Shown in pieces: positions 44,891 through 55,417 of a DNA stretch of 64,000 bases. Source of the DNA: Gracilariopsis chorda (Eukaryota; Rhodophyta; Florideophyceae; Gracilariales; Gracilariaceae); NCBI GenBank assembly GCA_003194525.1, contig NBIV01000076.1:124001-188000 (forward strand). The letters run 5' to 3'. How positions within the stretch are numbered: position 1 is the first letter of the stretch; each line of letters starts with the position of its first letter. The position numbers and the translations under genes are program-made. The notes under the pieces are model-generated. The model had not been told where the DNA came from. It saw only the letters and a list, made by a program, of their open reading frames with translations, and did not search any database.

Positions 44891-45673
44891 TTGTTTGGAA
44901 TGTTTTATCCAACGACACTCGTATCGAATGTGGCCGGGTCATCCACAATGCCAGCATCGAACCGCTGTGGATCTCCTACGTGGTTTTAGAATTGCGGTCC
45001 TGGACTTCTGCGTGGCCATATGGGCGTATTGGGAACCACTTTGTATACCAGCGGTTTCGATGGTACTAGTGGAATCACGATGTTTACGGCGATCCATTTC
45101 AGATCTTATCAACGAGACCACCTGGTCGTGTTCCATGTTATTGTAATATGCAAGTAATGTGATTGCCATTAACGATTCTGGTAAGGTTCTCAATAAACAA
45201 GCTGTTCGCTCCTTGTCGGTTAATTTATCTCCGAGACGAGCGAGCTCAAGGAATATTGTTTCTATTTCATGAAGATGTTCGAGAATGTTCCCATCATCCT
45301 TAAACACAAGACTGTTGAGACGTTGTCGAAGATTCATTTTCGTTTTAATGTTGTCCTTTTTGTACGTAGTCTCAAGCTCGGTCCAAACATATAATGCAGA
45401 ACATTGCGTTCTTTCAAGAAGCTCTGAAACGGCAACAATTGGCTGAGTGCCAAGGTTCTGCACAATATGTGATCATGCTTTTGTATCTGCGTCATCCCAT
45501 CCGCGGCGAGCTTTGGCAGAGCTCTCAGTTTCCAATGGGCGGGCCTCCGTTAATACAAAGCGAACTTGGTCAGCGTTCATTATGTGTCGAGCATATATTC
45601 TCCATGTGTAATAGTCCGCGGATCCCTTAAGGCGTGGGATTGTTCTCTTGCCTTTTTCTCTACTTCCACTCAT
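44891..45673 (-). pseudogene. Copia-2 gag, broken
   Basis: From ATG 45673 the frame encodes a copia gag: MSGSREKGKRTIPRLKGSAD, YTWRIYARHIM, and a UBN2-type helical part with VWTELETTYKKDNIK and LRTLPESLMAITLLAYY. It ends in a zinc knuckle whose pattern is CWHCG-stop-PGHIRYEC: a TGA near 44952 replaces a glycine-like position inside the knuckle. A second TGA stands at 45473. Upstream, 45674-46491 is an 818-bp leader without coding capacity; it contains a 41-bp period repeat of GTTCCTTTTGTTAGTCT (45723 and 45764). Confidence 0.88.
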
Positions 45674-46491
45674 CTGTTTGGGTTAAGAGTGAAAGGAGGG
45701 TGATGACCTCTGGTTATCTAGGTTCCTTTTGTTAGTCTGCTTGAACTCTAGCTAGCGAAGTTCCTTTTGTTAGTCTTCTTTTGTTCGGGCACACTGACAG
45801 GAGAAACTACCTCCGCCACCCTAGAAGTTTGACCTCTGGACCCGGGTTACTCTCTCTCGGTGAGTTACGACTTTCTGCAGCCTGCCAAGGTCTGTGGGAA
45901 CAAGAGCGAGGTGCGTTTAGTCTCTACGAAACGTCCAAGGAAGGTTACTAACTGAAGATAAGTTTTCACCAGTTGACCTCTTCTAATTCCTTGCAAGACT
46001 CGAGCACAGCTTTGTTGGATAGTAAAGAACAAGGCTTATTGAACAGGTCGGGCTGAAGGACGACAACCGTGTCATCAAAGGCAGACAGAGCACACCCCAG
46101 CTGAGCCGGTTATGCAGTGTGATATCAAATCCTAAGGATTATTTAAAGTGCCCAATCGATTCCAGTCCCGGTACTAGGCTATGGAGCTGTTCAGTTTAAG
46201 GTTGAAAGTGGTGGTTGGATGTCCAAGGTAGAAGTAAAAGTCGGAAGGCTGAGTAGTTTGAGAAAGATGAGATTGTAGGCTTCGATTCCAAAAATGGATT
46301 CCACAGTCTTCAAAGAGGTTGCAAAAAATGAAATGCGCGCTGTGTAGCTTCGTTGAAGAGAGAAATACGCGATTAATGTCGGAAAGGAAGGCTCTGGAGT
46401 GGTGGTAGTGGGGGTCGGGGAAGGGGTTGACGTGGAAAGAAGGTTAGTTCCGGGGGAGTTGCGGTAGAGGGGTGGGTGAGCGATGCGACCA

Positions 46492-46673
46492 TGTGAAGAA
46501 GTGTGTGGCCGGCAGAAAGCACAGACTGCGCCGCCGGCCGCTACTTTATAGACTCTCTCTTCTAATATTTTTGTTATTCTAATTAAAGGAGAGTAATGAA
46601 TGCAATCTCAATTCGGTGTTGCATTGTAATATAGAGAATTGCAATGCAACTCTCTCTAATTCTACCTCTCACA
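46492..46673 (-). repeat. Copia-2 5' LTR (right-hand)
   Basis: 182 bp, ends TGTGA and TCACA, followed by CTTGT at 46674-46678. Confidence 0.92.
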
Positions 46674-46683
46674 CTTGTAACAC

Positions 46684-47202
46684 TTACAGGTATGTCGAGG
46701 CACGAAAAGCGGCAAAATTGGTCGGATCTGCAGGGGAGGCAATTCTCCCTTGGAGTGTGAGCCGCACGTGCACAAATTCTCCGATATAACATGCAGGAAT
46801 GCTTGAGAAATGGACCAAAGAAGAAGACATCGTTACCCTCACCGATGGAGTGAGATAAGTATAGACCGTTGAGTTACTCCCACTGGTTGGGTGCGATATT
46901 TGATACGAATCGTGCCACACAGGATGATACACTTCCAACAAAAGCATTAACATCGCAAAATATGTCAAATGGCCTGCGGCACGTGCACATCCAATTCCAA
47001 CAGGGCGTGTGCACTCTCGATTTGGGTCGGTCTCTTCGACCAGCCATCGCAAAGACGCCCACTTGCGTGGCGCAACAAGAGCGAAACACGTGCACAACTG
47101 TACCATCAGCTCGCAATTTCTCTTTCTGCGATTGGCTGATCCACATGGAGATCGGCTAGCAGCACTTACGGATGCGGGTACAGCAAATAATCGTACACCC
47201 AA
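46684..47202 (-). CDS. Unrecognised 172-residue ORF
   Basis: An open frame of 172 codons just right of copia-2, ending in TAA six bases after the target duplication. It contains a Leu/Val-rich segment in the middle (LTYFAMLMLLLEVYH) but no motif I know. Open frames of about 90 codons overlap on both strands, so composition may explain it. If copia-2 is removed its stop codon remains, so it was not truncated by that insertion. Real status is uncertain. Confidence 0.2.
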   Translation of the reverse strand: MGVRLFAVPASVSAASRSPCGSANRRKRNCELMVQLCTCFALVAPRKWASLRWLVEETDPNRECTRPVGIGCARAAGHLTYFAMLMLLLEVYHPVWHDSYQISHPTSGSNSTVYTYLTPSVRVTMSSSLVHFSSIPACYIGEFVHVRLTLQGRIASPADPTNFAAFRASTYL

Positions 47203-47440
47203 TCACTGATTAACACGGAGTTCTTGCACTGTCTTCCTTGGAAGTCCTCTACCTCCAACCCCAAGTTCGCCATCTTTCCTCCGAATACGGACTTCATCTC
47301 CCTCGACCGCCTCTCCTCGCACAATCCACGCACCTCGGCCTGTCTCCTCCGAAGATCACAGTTGCATTCCCACCGTCACATTAGCCACAATATCGTCCAA
47401 AAAACAGAGCGGCAACGCCTCTTCTTCCACCCTCGCCCAG

Positions 47441-47641
47441 TCCTCATCGGGGGTCAATGATCAAGGCAACCACTACAATACTCCCGGAGGCACCAACTCC
47501 AATGTAACCAATTCGTATCACTACAGCAACACGGATGGAAGTTACTACTACTCCAACGACAACGGTTCGGCTTACTACCGCGCCCCCTCCAGTCAGGGTT
47601 ACTATAACCCGCCCGGAGGCAAGGGTTGGGAACGCCGTTAA
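47441..47641 (+). CDS. Last exon of a small Tyr/Asn/Ser/Gly-rich protein
   Basis: The frame from about 47441 to TAA 47639-47641 encodes a tail with NSYHYSNTDGSYYYSNDNGS and ends YYNPPGGKGWERR. This Y-x-Y-S-N-x-D/N-G-S-Y-Y-Y pattern is known to me from short conserved eukaryotic proteins of unknown function, notably in fungi. The frame has no ATG upstream before a stop at 47207. A good 3' splice site (pyrimidine-rich CTCTTCTTCCACCCTCGCCCAG) ends at 47440, so an intron is likely. The first exon was not located with confidence. It is one of the few sequences here that looks like undamaged host coding sequence. Confidence 0.6.
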   Translation, partial: SSSGVNDQGNHYNTPGGTNSNVTNSYHYSNTDGSYYYSNDNGSAYYRAPSSQGYYNPPGGKGWERR

Positions 47642-48117
47642 TATCTGTGTTCGACCGCATCCATGATGAACATCTCTCGAACTGGCTTGTTCGTCGTATC
47701 GATCTTGAGATCGCTGTGTCGGCACACTGTTGCTACTCACCTGTACGCAGTGTTCCGCGCTTGTTTGACATTGATCGTGTGTTTATAAACCTTGTGTGTT
47801 TTGTACTCCCTTGTGTCGTGCAGCGCGATCGTTGTGGCAGCTATCTTCAACAACCCTTTAGAATGCTGAAAGTGTTCAGCGTCCATGTGTTGTACATAAG
47901 ATCCCCTTTGCCTCACTCGACACACTTTGAATCGACCTGTATAACGCAATCGAACATAATCTGTAGCGGTTGTGATATCACACAAACACCGTGTAAGGGA
48001 CCCGTGCGCACCCTCGCAACGAGACCAGATCAAATTTATGCTCAAAAGTCCGCTTAGAGATACATGGACCATCGTCCTAAACAGACTCGCAAACCTTCTC
48101 GCATCTGTTTGCTGTTC
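47642..48117. other. No gene recognised
   Basis: Intergenic stretch between the Tyr-rich protein gene and the Harbinger element; only short ORFs and no repeats were seen. Confidence 0.5.
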
Positions 48118-48296
48118 TAAGGCCCTTTCTACATTAGACGTCTCACGGCGCATATTGTCTCAAATACCCAGTGTTCTGGGGATTTCCCATTTCACAGGAC
48201 ACTTTCCAAGCTGTCCAATTTTCCCTCCATTTTGGGGTCGCTCGAAAGCGAGCCCAACTCCGGACCCACGCTTGACCCAACCAAAGGATCATCTCC

Positions 48297-49538
48297 ATGG
48301 ACACGACAAGACGTCGCTTGGTCGCAATCGCCGTTTGCAACGCATTAACCGATGACGACGATATAGTCGAACATGCAGTTGGCAGCGCCATGTCGTCGAC
48401 GCCACTTGCCTACGCCACTCATATTTTGACGACAGATGCACGAACTGGAGCTACAGGACGTCTGTGGGAGCGCAAGCGCAACTCTCCCACATGGTTCTTT
48501 GATTATGCCATTAAATATGACTTTATGGGAAGTGCCTCTTGGCGAAGCAACTTTCGCATAGCCTACGCTATTTTTCAACGCATTGCAGGCGACCTCCGTT
48601 CCCAAATACAGCTCAGCAACTGAAATTTCCGAAAGGCACTACCAGCAGAAATCAAACTTGCTGCTTTCCTTCTCTATGCTGGTGGAGGGACTTGTGAGAG
48701 AGTAGCAGCCCAACTCGGGATTGGACCTAGCACAGTATCTGCGGCCGTTTCGGCAGTTAGTACTGCCATTGCACAAAAGTATCAACATGTTATTCGCTTT
48801 CCATCATCCGAAGAGGATATTGCTACTACGATGAAAGGCTTTCAACAAATCAGTGGTGTTCCATACTGTGTTGAAGCCATTGACGGGACTCATATAAAGT
48901 GGCCCGCTTGTCCGCAGGACCAATATTATGAGTATCGATGCTACAAAGGATACCCTAGCATCGTACTATTCGCAGTGGTAACGTCAGATAGACGTTTTAT
49001 TTACGTCGACATCGGAAAGCCTGGAGTGCTAGGAGACTCTACAATCTATGAACGATCAAGTTTGAAGCAGAACATTGAGGACGGGGTGTGGCTAGGGGAG
49101 GATATCCCGGATCTCATTATTGCGAATGTTCCCGTACGTCCGTATCTCATTGGAGATTGCGCGTTTCAGCTGAGCCAAAATATGATGAAGAGTTTTAGTG
49201 AAGCGGAAAAGAACGCTAATCCTGTTTTTCGGACTTGGGATCAAATTGTAGGGAAAACGAGAAAGCCGGTAGAATGTGCGTTTGGTATGCTCAAGCACCG
49301 ATTTTCTGTGCTAAAAGATGAAATCAGGCTCCACCACGAAAACGAAATTGTCCTCTTCATTTTGGCGTGTGTGATGCTGCACAATATGTAGATCTATGAC
49401 GGAGATGTCTTTGAAGAATACTTACCTCCCGATGAAACGGATGATCTAGACGTTGTGGTTACCGCTGATACAGGAGCCGGAAAGAAGCAGAGGGATGCTT
49501 TGCTTTATTATATAACGAAGGATGTCAACAGGGAATAG
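48297..49538 (+). pseudogene. Harbinger transposase (DDE_Tnp_4), two in-frame stops
   Basis: From ATG 48297 one frame of 413 codons is interrupted by TGA at 48621 and TAG at 49389. The N-terminal part has a helical region and a helix-turn-helix (ERVAAQLGIGPSTVSAAVSAV). The catalytic domain shows VEAIDGTHIKWP (first Asp, 48871-48906), VDIGKPGVLGDSTIYERS (second Asp, about 49008-49061) and VECAFGMLKHRF (Glu, about 49272-49307). These are the DDE triad of the PIF/Harbinger family, which cuts and pastes the element. There are no frameshifts; two substitutions explain the loss. Confidence 0.92.
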
Positions 49539-49558
49539 CTATGCAATTGTTTCTGGTT

Positions 49559-50206
49559 TCAAAACTTTTCCACCAGACGTTCCAATACAGCTCGTGTTTT
49601 CTCCCGTTCATCGTTGCATCTCTTCAGCTCCGATATAAGTGATGAATTAGTTGCTTCTTGCTTGGCAACGAAGTCCGCCAGAAGCACGTCTCTGGAGAGC
49701 TTGATCCTTTTTCGGCTGCCGGATTCTGGTAATGTTGTGCCATGTGTTCCGTCGTCAGTAGAATACTGCGCAGGTGGATCATACCGAGCTTTTCAATTCT
49801 CCAATTCGTGCGTCTGTTCGAAATATTCGGGTTTATCATAAAGGTCTGCGTCATCTCCATCTCTTCCGGATGCTTTGAGCTTGGTAATGAAAACTGCGTA
49901 TTCTTGCTTGATGCACGTAAATTTCTTCTGCCAATCCTTGGCAGTGCGCTTTATCTGGTATTGTTTCTCCGCTCGCCTTACAGCCTCTGTGCAGACGTCT
50001 TTGAGACTCTTTTTCTGAGCTCTCTTGTCACCATAACCAGCTTGCTTCATCATTTCGAACAATATGAGCACTGTGTCATTTTTGTAGTGCTGGCTGTGAG
50101 ATATGGGTCGTGTTGAGCTGGGAGACGCGCTTTTTGGTACGATGTTTTCGTCCAAAGATGGAACGTAGGGTGTGGACGTTGGTGCTCGTTGTGGTGTGGC
50201 CAACAA
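49559..50206 (-). pseudogene. Harbinger Myb/SANT-like DNA-binding protein, one in-frame stop
   Basis: The minus-strand frame of about 215 codons contains a Myb/SANT-like (trihelix) domain: TVLILFEMMKQAGYG, DWQKKFTCIKQEYAVFITKL, SGRDGDDADLYDKPEYFEQ. It then runs through a TGA at 49793-49795 into a Lys/Arg-rich and coiled-coil tail (SSLISELKRCNDERENTRAVL) ending in TGA at 49559. In this family the protein helps bring the transposase to the DNA. No ATG was found in the open frame upstream (open to about 50359), so the start is uncertain. The gene converges on the transposase with a gap of about 20 bp. Confidence 0.85.
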
Positions 50207-50551
50207 AGATTGGGAAAAACTGCTACCATTGTTTGCGGTTTCAGGTGACAGAGGCAGCTCGGTATTGTGTTGGGATGTGCTCTGAGCTTTGATTTCTAGT
50301 GGTTGTATGGCCGTTGTGATGCATAAAGGAAATGGACAAAAGGGAGCAATGGTGGGAACGTTGTTTTATAGTCGGCTGCGTCTTGTCATTTGGCGCGAAA
50401 GGGTTCCGGGCAGTTGTTATGTGTTGTCTACTGGGTGTTTCTACATTGTGGCGGGAGTTGGGTCTTTACATGAAAAATGTCCAATGGACAATTCGCTCGA
50501 AAATAGTGTCCTGGCCCGGGTTGTCTCAATTCGTATGTAGAAAGGGCCTAA

Positions 50552-53500
50552 AGCACACCACCAGAGAAAGGACCAATAGTCTTTCATGCGTCCAACTCAG
50601 GCGACTACCGTTGGTACACGTACCAATCTTTTGAGCTTGCACTGCATAATAGAATTCAGTCAGTGGGAGATCGCTGATCAATTACGAACGGTAGCTCTAC
50701 AGTACATGGCAGAACAATTTGCCTCGCTCTCATTCGCTAATAATCTGCACAGTATAATTTACCAATAGCTACCGGTGGAGGAGATTTTTTGGTAATGCTT
50801 TACGTAGAGTATGCAGTAGGCTCTATGGTCACCGGAAGGCTGCCGCATGAAACATCTCCGCAATCTCACGGACCAGCGCCGAATGCTTTCTCTCGGCAAG
50901 GACCTGAAATACGTAGCCTCTTACTCTAGAAAAGGGTTTACTGCATGTCGGTGCAGTTGCAAGAGCCTCGCGGTGTTTTAGCCGCCGTGTCATGTATGTT
51001 GCTCGAGAGTAATCTTAAAAGGTTCCGCTTACAGCAGCCACAACGAAAACAGTTTTGACATGCGACGATCAATCGTGCCGTACACTTCTTCAAACTCCAT
51101 CTTCGCAATCGGCCCATAAAGCTATTCCTCGCATCGCAGTCAAATCCAAACCCTATCCCTGGCACTGGTTTGACACCTACTACGGTCGTTAAAGCTAGCG
51201 CTGTTTACGAACATGGGAAAAGATAGCATCTTTCCAGACTCGATAATTATATAGTGCTAGAGGATGCACTGTCAAAGGAGATGCAGCTAATTGCAGAACA
51301 TCTGTTGACGAGTCTTGGAAGCACGGTGGATGGTGCCAAAAGAATGGAAGGAAAAGGGAATAAGATCGGAGACGTTGGCAATGATAAGGCGGCGCAGTGT
51401 GGAAAGGGAAAGGTAGGAAAGGAGGAAGGCACAAAGGAAGGCACACCTAAGATCTGGAACTGTTGATGCTTGGGTTACCGGTACGGCGAGACCGTCCCGG
51501 CTTTTATATAGTGTGCCCGCCGGCTAGGTCTTTAGAAAAGTCCCCGCCGACGAATGTAGAATGGCTAGTTTTTACTGTAGTGTAGCCTAACTAGATCAAA
51601 AGCTATTGTGTCATTTGTCACGTGGTGTTCACTGTCCAACACACAGTTACTTGGTGAACGTGGCTACGGCGAATGGGGTTTGCTGTATACTACGATGACA
51701 TGGCGTAAATACCGACGGTGATGCCTGACACAACAACATCCCAATTGGGACATAGGTTGTTTAGATGTCTGCACAAGGTCGTAGACTCGATGGTTGCACA
51801 TTGATGGAAAGCCTTTGGTCTAATCGTGGAAGTAAAAAACAACCAACATTTTCTATGGGACAAATGAGAAGGTAGAGGAAGCCATGCTGACAGATCACTT
51901 CATGAACTTTTCTCGACAAACCCAATTCGGTTAGCGTCCCCAGAACATGTTAGCACATTAAAACAAAGTTGTTCGCTGTCAGTAAACGTGATTTGAGGAA
52001 TTCTCAGAGATCGAATTTGACCATGAACACGATTTCGTGTCTGATTAGAATGGTACAATTAAAACCGTCTTCAAATGCAAACGTCAGTCGTCGTACAATA
52101 CTAGACCAGCGTACGCTCATGGAACTTGAAAAAGAAATAGTGCACTGCGGAGTGCGTTTGGTTTGTCCGACAACAAATGTGGTATGCTAGATGTGAATGA
52201 CTGTTTGTTCTGTTGTTCTGAGATGCATCAATAACGAATAGGATACGGAGCGTTTGTTAGCGGAGGTTGAAAAGATCCATTGCAACGCGCCCCATGTTGC
52301 GGCACTCATCATTAGTCACACGAGCAGCCACCGACATGCTGCAATCGATACGCGGACGATTGTTAAGCCTTTTGAAACAAAGAGCTTTTGCGTACTGAGA
52401 TGGACATAAGCTAAGCACATGATGGGGCAATGGAGCAACGGGCAGCCAGAACGATCGACTGCAGGGCTGGCAAGTAGTTCATTTTGCTAATTTGTAGTTT
52501 GATAGACAGGAGCAAAAGTGATGCTGTTGGCTGGTGCTCACTTTGGCAATATCTTGAACATTATCTCAAGTGCGTTTCAGGCTTTCGTTTCAACCGCTCG
52601 ATGTAATGGGCTCTACGGAGCGCGCTTCTTGTATGCTTATTTGTCTGTTTATATGTCTATCTATCTCATTAGACATAAAAATGTTCGGTCTCAAAAGACT
52701 GATGCCGACAAATGGTGCTCCATGTAGCAGATACAGTTTTTGTTTTATGGTTAGCCTCCGTGTTCGTGGTGAAGTTCACCGTAGTGGAGAGAGCTACGTC
52801 GCTTGAAAAAGCAATGTGGATCGGCACAAGATACTGCCGAGAGTGAAAGCTTTCATGAGAGCTCCGGGTAGGTTGTTGCGGGCATAAGTAGGGATACTAG
52901 GTGACCTTCAGATTGCCCAGTAGCTACGTGACTGGGGACGTGCGAGGTATGTTTCCTGCCAACAACGTCGGTTGCTGTTTGGCACCATGTCCATTGTCTC
53001 GCCGTTGTTGTGGTTGCTGTGGTTGTCGGTGCGTTATTTGACAACAGTAGCGCATTGCAGTAGTAGCCGCCGCCGTTCATAACGCAGGAAAGCGCAGCTT
53101 GCCTTGAGTACGCCTTACCAAATATCAAGCTTTTTAAACAGAAGATGACCAAACTTTCTCCTATATTCTTTTGTTTCTCTCGTTTTTGGTGGAGTGGCAC
53201 ACGAAGTGCTCAACCGTGGGAAACGGGGCACCTATCCTGAAATTATATCTAAATTTCTAGATACAAGGCGCACTCACCGGGGGTGTAGTTTACGATATAT
53301 GAGGGTTACCCATTTTGGTTTGCGTTACCGCAAAAAGGGGGCATCATATGTCCACCTTGTCACGCCTGTAGAGGTGACATTTGGTGGTTTGTGGCGCGGA
53401 TATTTGGTATACAAAAAGCTCTGGAACTGTCCTATTCCCGCAAAGCGTATAGGGTGCGCACGAGTAGTACACGTTCCATTTTCGGCGGCAAACCTAACGG

Positions 53501-53989
53501 TTCCGAAAAGGGGAGCCACACAACAAATCGTTCTGCGGATAATGCTGTTGACGTGGTGAGTGTGACGTTGTGCCGCCGCGTTGTGAGCGCCCGGTGCTGC
53601 TCCTACAGCACAAGTGCGACGGCACGGTGCACCCCCAATCAGCCGGTGCAACGTCGCATGGCAGTTTCGCCAACACGAGCCCTCTCGCATTGCCAGTAGT
53701 ACATTGGTTCCGACCGTCAGCGCGCAACCTTACCGTGTCGCCGGCGCCCGCGATCTCGCTGTGCAAAAAAGAAAAAGCGCAACTGCCGTGCTGCTTTTGT
53801 GTCTGACAACTCACGTTGAGCCCTCTCTTCCCTTTTCACGCAGTACCAACGGTACCAAGTTGGTCCTACCAACCTTTGCGCCACCTGTCGATGCATTTCG
53901 TTTGACAAACACACGGCGAACATCATATCCTTGTAACATCCGACCTCACTACGCGTATACTGCGCAGCGCGAAAACTGTCGACACAGAC
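50552..53989. other. No gene recognised
   Basis: About 3.4 kb with only short ORFs. One at 51254-51466 (plus; Lys/Gly-rich, GKGNKIGDVGNDKAAQCGKG) and one at 52853-53200 (minus; Thr/Ala-rich with a TTTATTTT run) have no recognisable domain and unsupported starts. A TATATAG motif lies near 51504. No terminal repeats were found. Confidence 0.45.
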
Positions 53990-54600
53990 ATGGACCGCGA
54001 CAAGTCGTTGATTACCGCTGCTAGAAACGGACACCTTGAAGAGCTCGGGAAGCTGCTGCAAGCCGGCGCACAGGTCGATCACGCGAGCAAGAATGGAAAC
54101 ACCGCTTTGATTAATGCGGCATTCAAAGTCACTCTTCAGTGGTGCAACAGCTGCTGCAAGCGGGCGCACAGGTCGATCACGCAAACCAACAAAAGGAAAC
54201 CGCGTTGATATGTGCGGCATTCAGTGGTTACTCTTCAGTGGTGCAACAGCTGTTGCAGGCTGGCGCACAGGTCGATCATGCGAACAAGACTGGACACACC
54301 GCGTTGATTCTTGCAGCCGCATACGGACGTTTGACAGTGGTCAAACAACTGCTAAAGAACGGCGCTAGTGTCGAACTGAGCGACGGAAATGGTTCCACCG
54401 CCATTGTGGTTGCTGTGCAAAACGGACACGAACAAATTGCAAGGACACTCTTCAATGCAGGCGCCGATGCGCGAAAGAAGAACAACAATGGGCAGTGCGC
54501 GCTTTCCTTGCTTCCGGATGACAGCCAGCTCGCCGCAGAGCTTCGCATCAGAAGGCGTACGCCATGTCCATCGAACTCGTTGGAACAACTGTGGGTTCAG
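53990..54600 (+). pseudogene. Ankyrin-repeat protein, frameshifted in repeat 2
   Basis: ATG 53990 (GACATGG context) opens MDRDKSLITAARNGHLEELG followed by ankyrin repeats of the form LLQAGAQVDHA-x-GNTALI-AA. The frame changes near 54120-54130 inside the second repeat, after which repeats 2-5 read on from 54139. Repeats 2 and 3 are nearly identical at DNA level (SSVVQQLLQAGAQVDHAN twice), which points to recent duplication by unequal exchange. Ankyrin repeats mediate protein binding. A single-base loss explains the shift; a sequencing error is possible. Confidence 0.65.
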
Positions 54601-54679
54601 TGCGCAAGTTCAGCACCCACCCGTGACTATCTCCTCGCTGCGCTCAACAGTTCATATCACTTCTGTCTCCTCGTTCATT

Positions 54680-55417
54680 ATGGCACACAATTTGCTGCTG
54701 CTCGCCGTTCGACAGCGTGTTATCGGCAAGCAAGAAGTGCGCTCTCTGGGAGGCAGTCGCGATTACATCCTCGAACAAGTTTACTTGCCGGTTACCAAAC
54801 TGGAACTTGCTCCAGAGTACAAGTATTTGGTGTCCAAAGTACTGTCCCACGCTGAAAGGGTTGGCTTCATTCGCGAAGGGAATGCCACGTTTCTCAAAGT
54901 TGTAGCGGATCTTCGATCCGAGATACGGGAAACAAAACTGCAACTGGAGACGGCTCTGGTGACCGTGGCACGCGAGATGAACAGAGTTGAGCAGCGTGTT
55001 GGGGGGCTTGAGAAGTGGACAGTGCAAGCAACGCAAGAGTTTCAAAAAGTTTGCGACGGGCAGCGGCAGATCGTCAAGGACATGCAAAACATGGGAGCCA
55101 GTCTGAACGAGCTGCACTCTTTGTTGCGCAAACACCAAAGGCAAAGAATGATCAGTGGTGCACTTGGTTTTTGTCTTTCGATGATCCCTGCCGTTGGTGG
55201 GATATTTGCCGGCGGGCATGCGTGCACATGGAGATGTGCAATTCTGAGGAACCCACAGTTGCAATACTTGCCGGTCTGGACAACCCCAACATGCGCTCGA
55301 GCGCAGGATCCTGCATTACTTGTACGCAACGACAGCGCCCATCGGCGGAAGCAGTTCGAGTCGTTCGGTTCTGGTAAACCCGACTTTCTTCGCCCACACA
55401 TCAAATTCTTTCACTGA
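54680..55417 (+). CDS. Coiled-coil protein with a glycine-rich hydrophobic segment, possibly the C-terminal part of the ankyrin protein
   Basis: ATG 54680 starts MAHNLLLLAVRQRVIGKQEV. The same frame as the start of the ankyrin gene, but not as its repeats, continues through a long charged coiled-coil (ETKLQLETALVTVAREMNRV, residues about 80-160) and a hydrophobic glycine-rich stretch (ISGALGFCLSMIPAVGGIFAG, about 160-180). The last 80 residues overlap the 3' end of the convergent O-methyltransferase gene and look less protein-like, so the true end may be near 55215 or the frame may shift. Ankyrin, coiled-coil and an amphipathic glycine-zipper-like segment together resemble membrane-acting modules, but no family is identified. 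Confidence 0.5.
   Translation: MAHNLLLLAVRQRVIGKQEVRSLGGSRDYILEQVYLPVTKLELAPEYKYLVSKVLSHAERVGFIREGNATFLKVVADLRSEIRETKLQLETALVTVAREMNRVEQRVGGLEKWTVQATQEFQKVCDGQRQIVKDMQNMGASLNELHSLLRKHQRQRMISGALGFCLSMIPAVGGIFAGGHACTWRCAILRNPQLQYLPVWTTPTCARAQDPALLVRNDSAHRRKQFESFGSGKPDFLRPHIKFFH

Larger units (their letters stand above)
41253..46673 (-). mobile_element. Copia-2: second Ty1/copia retrotransposon
   Basis: Direct repeats TGTGAAGAAGTG...CTACCTCTCACA (41253-41433 and 46492-46673) flank a minus-strand gag-pol frame and are bordered by CTTGT on both sides (41248-41252 and 46674-46678). On the minus strand the primer binding site starts TGGTCGCATCGC directly after the right LTR. The two LTRs differ at about 14 of 182 positions plus an indel, so it is older than copia-1 and gypsy B. 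It lies only 178 bp from copia-1's target duplication, in opposite orientation. Confidence 0.93.
48121..50548 (+). mobile_element. PIF/Harbinger DNA transposon, 2428 bp
   Basis: Terminal inverted repeats GGCCCTTTCTACAT (48121-48134) and its exact reverse complement (50535-50548) are flanked by the 3-bp duplication TAA (48118-48120 and 50549-50551), the TWA target typical of PIF/Harbinger. Inside, a DDE transposase (plus) and a Myb/SANT-like protein (minus) are arranged tail to tail, the standard two-gene layout. Both genes carry in-frame stops, so it is non-autonomous now. Confidence 0.95.
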
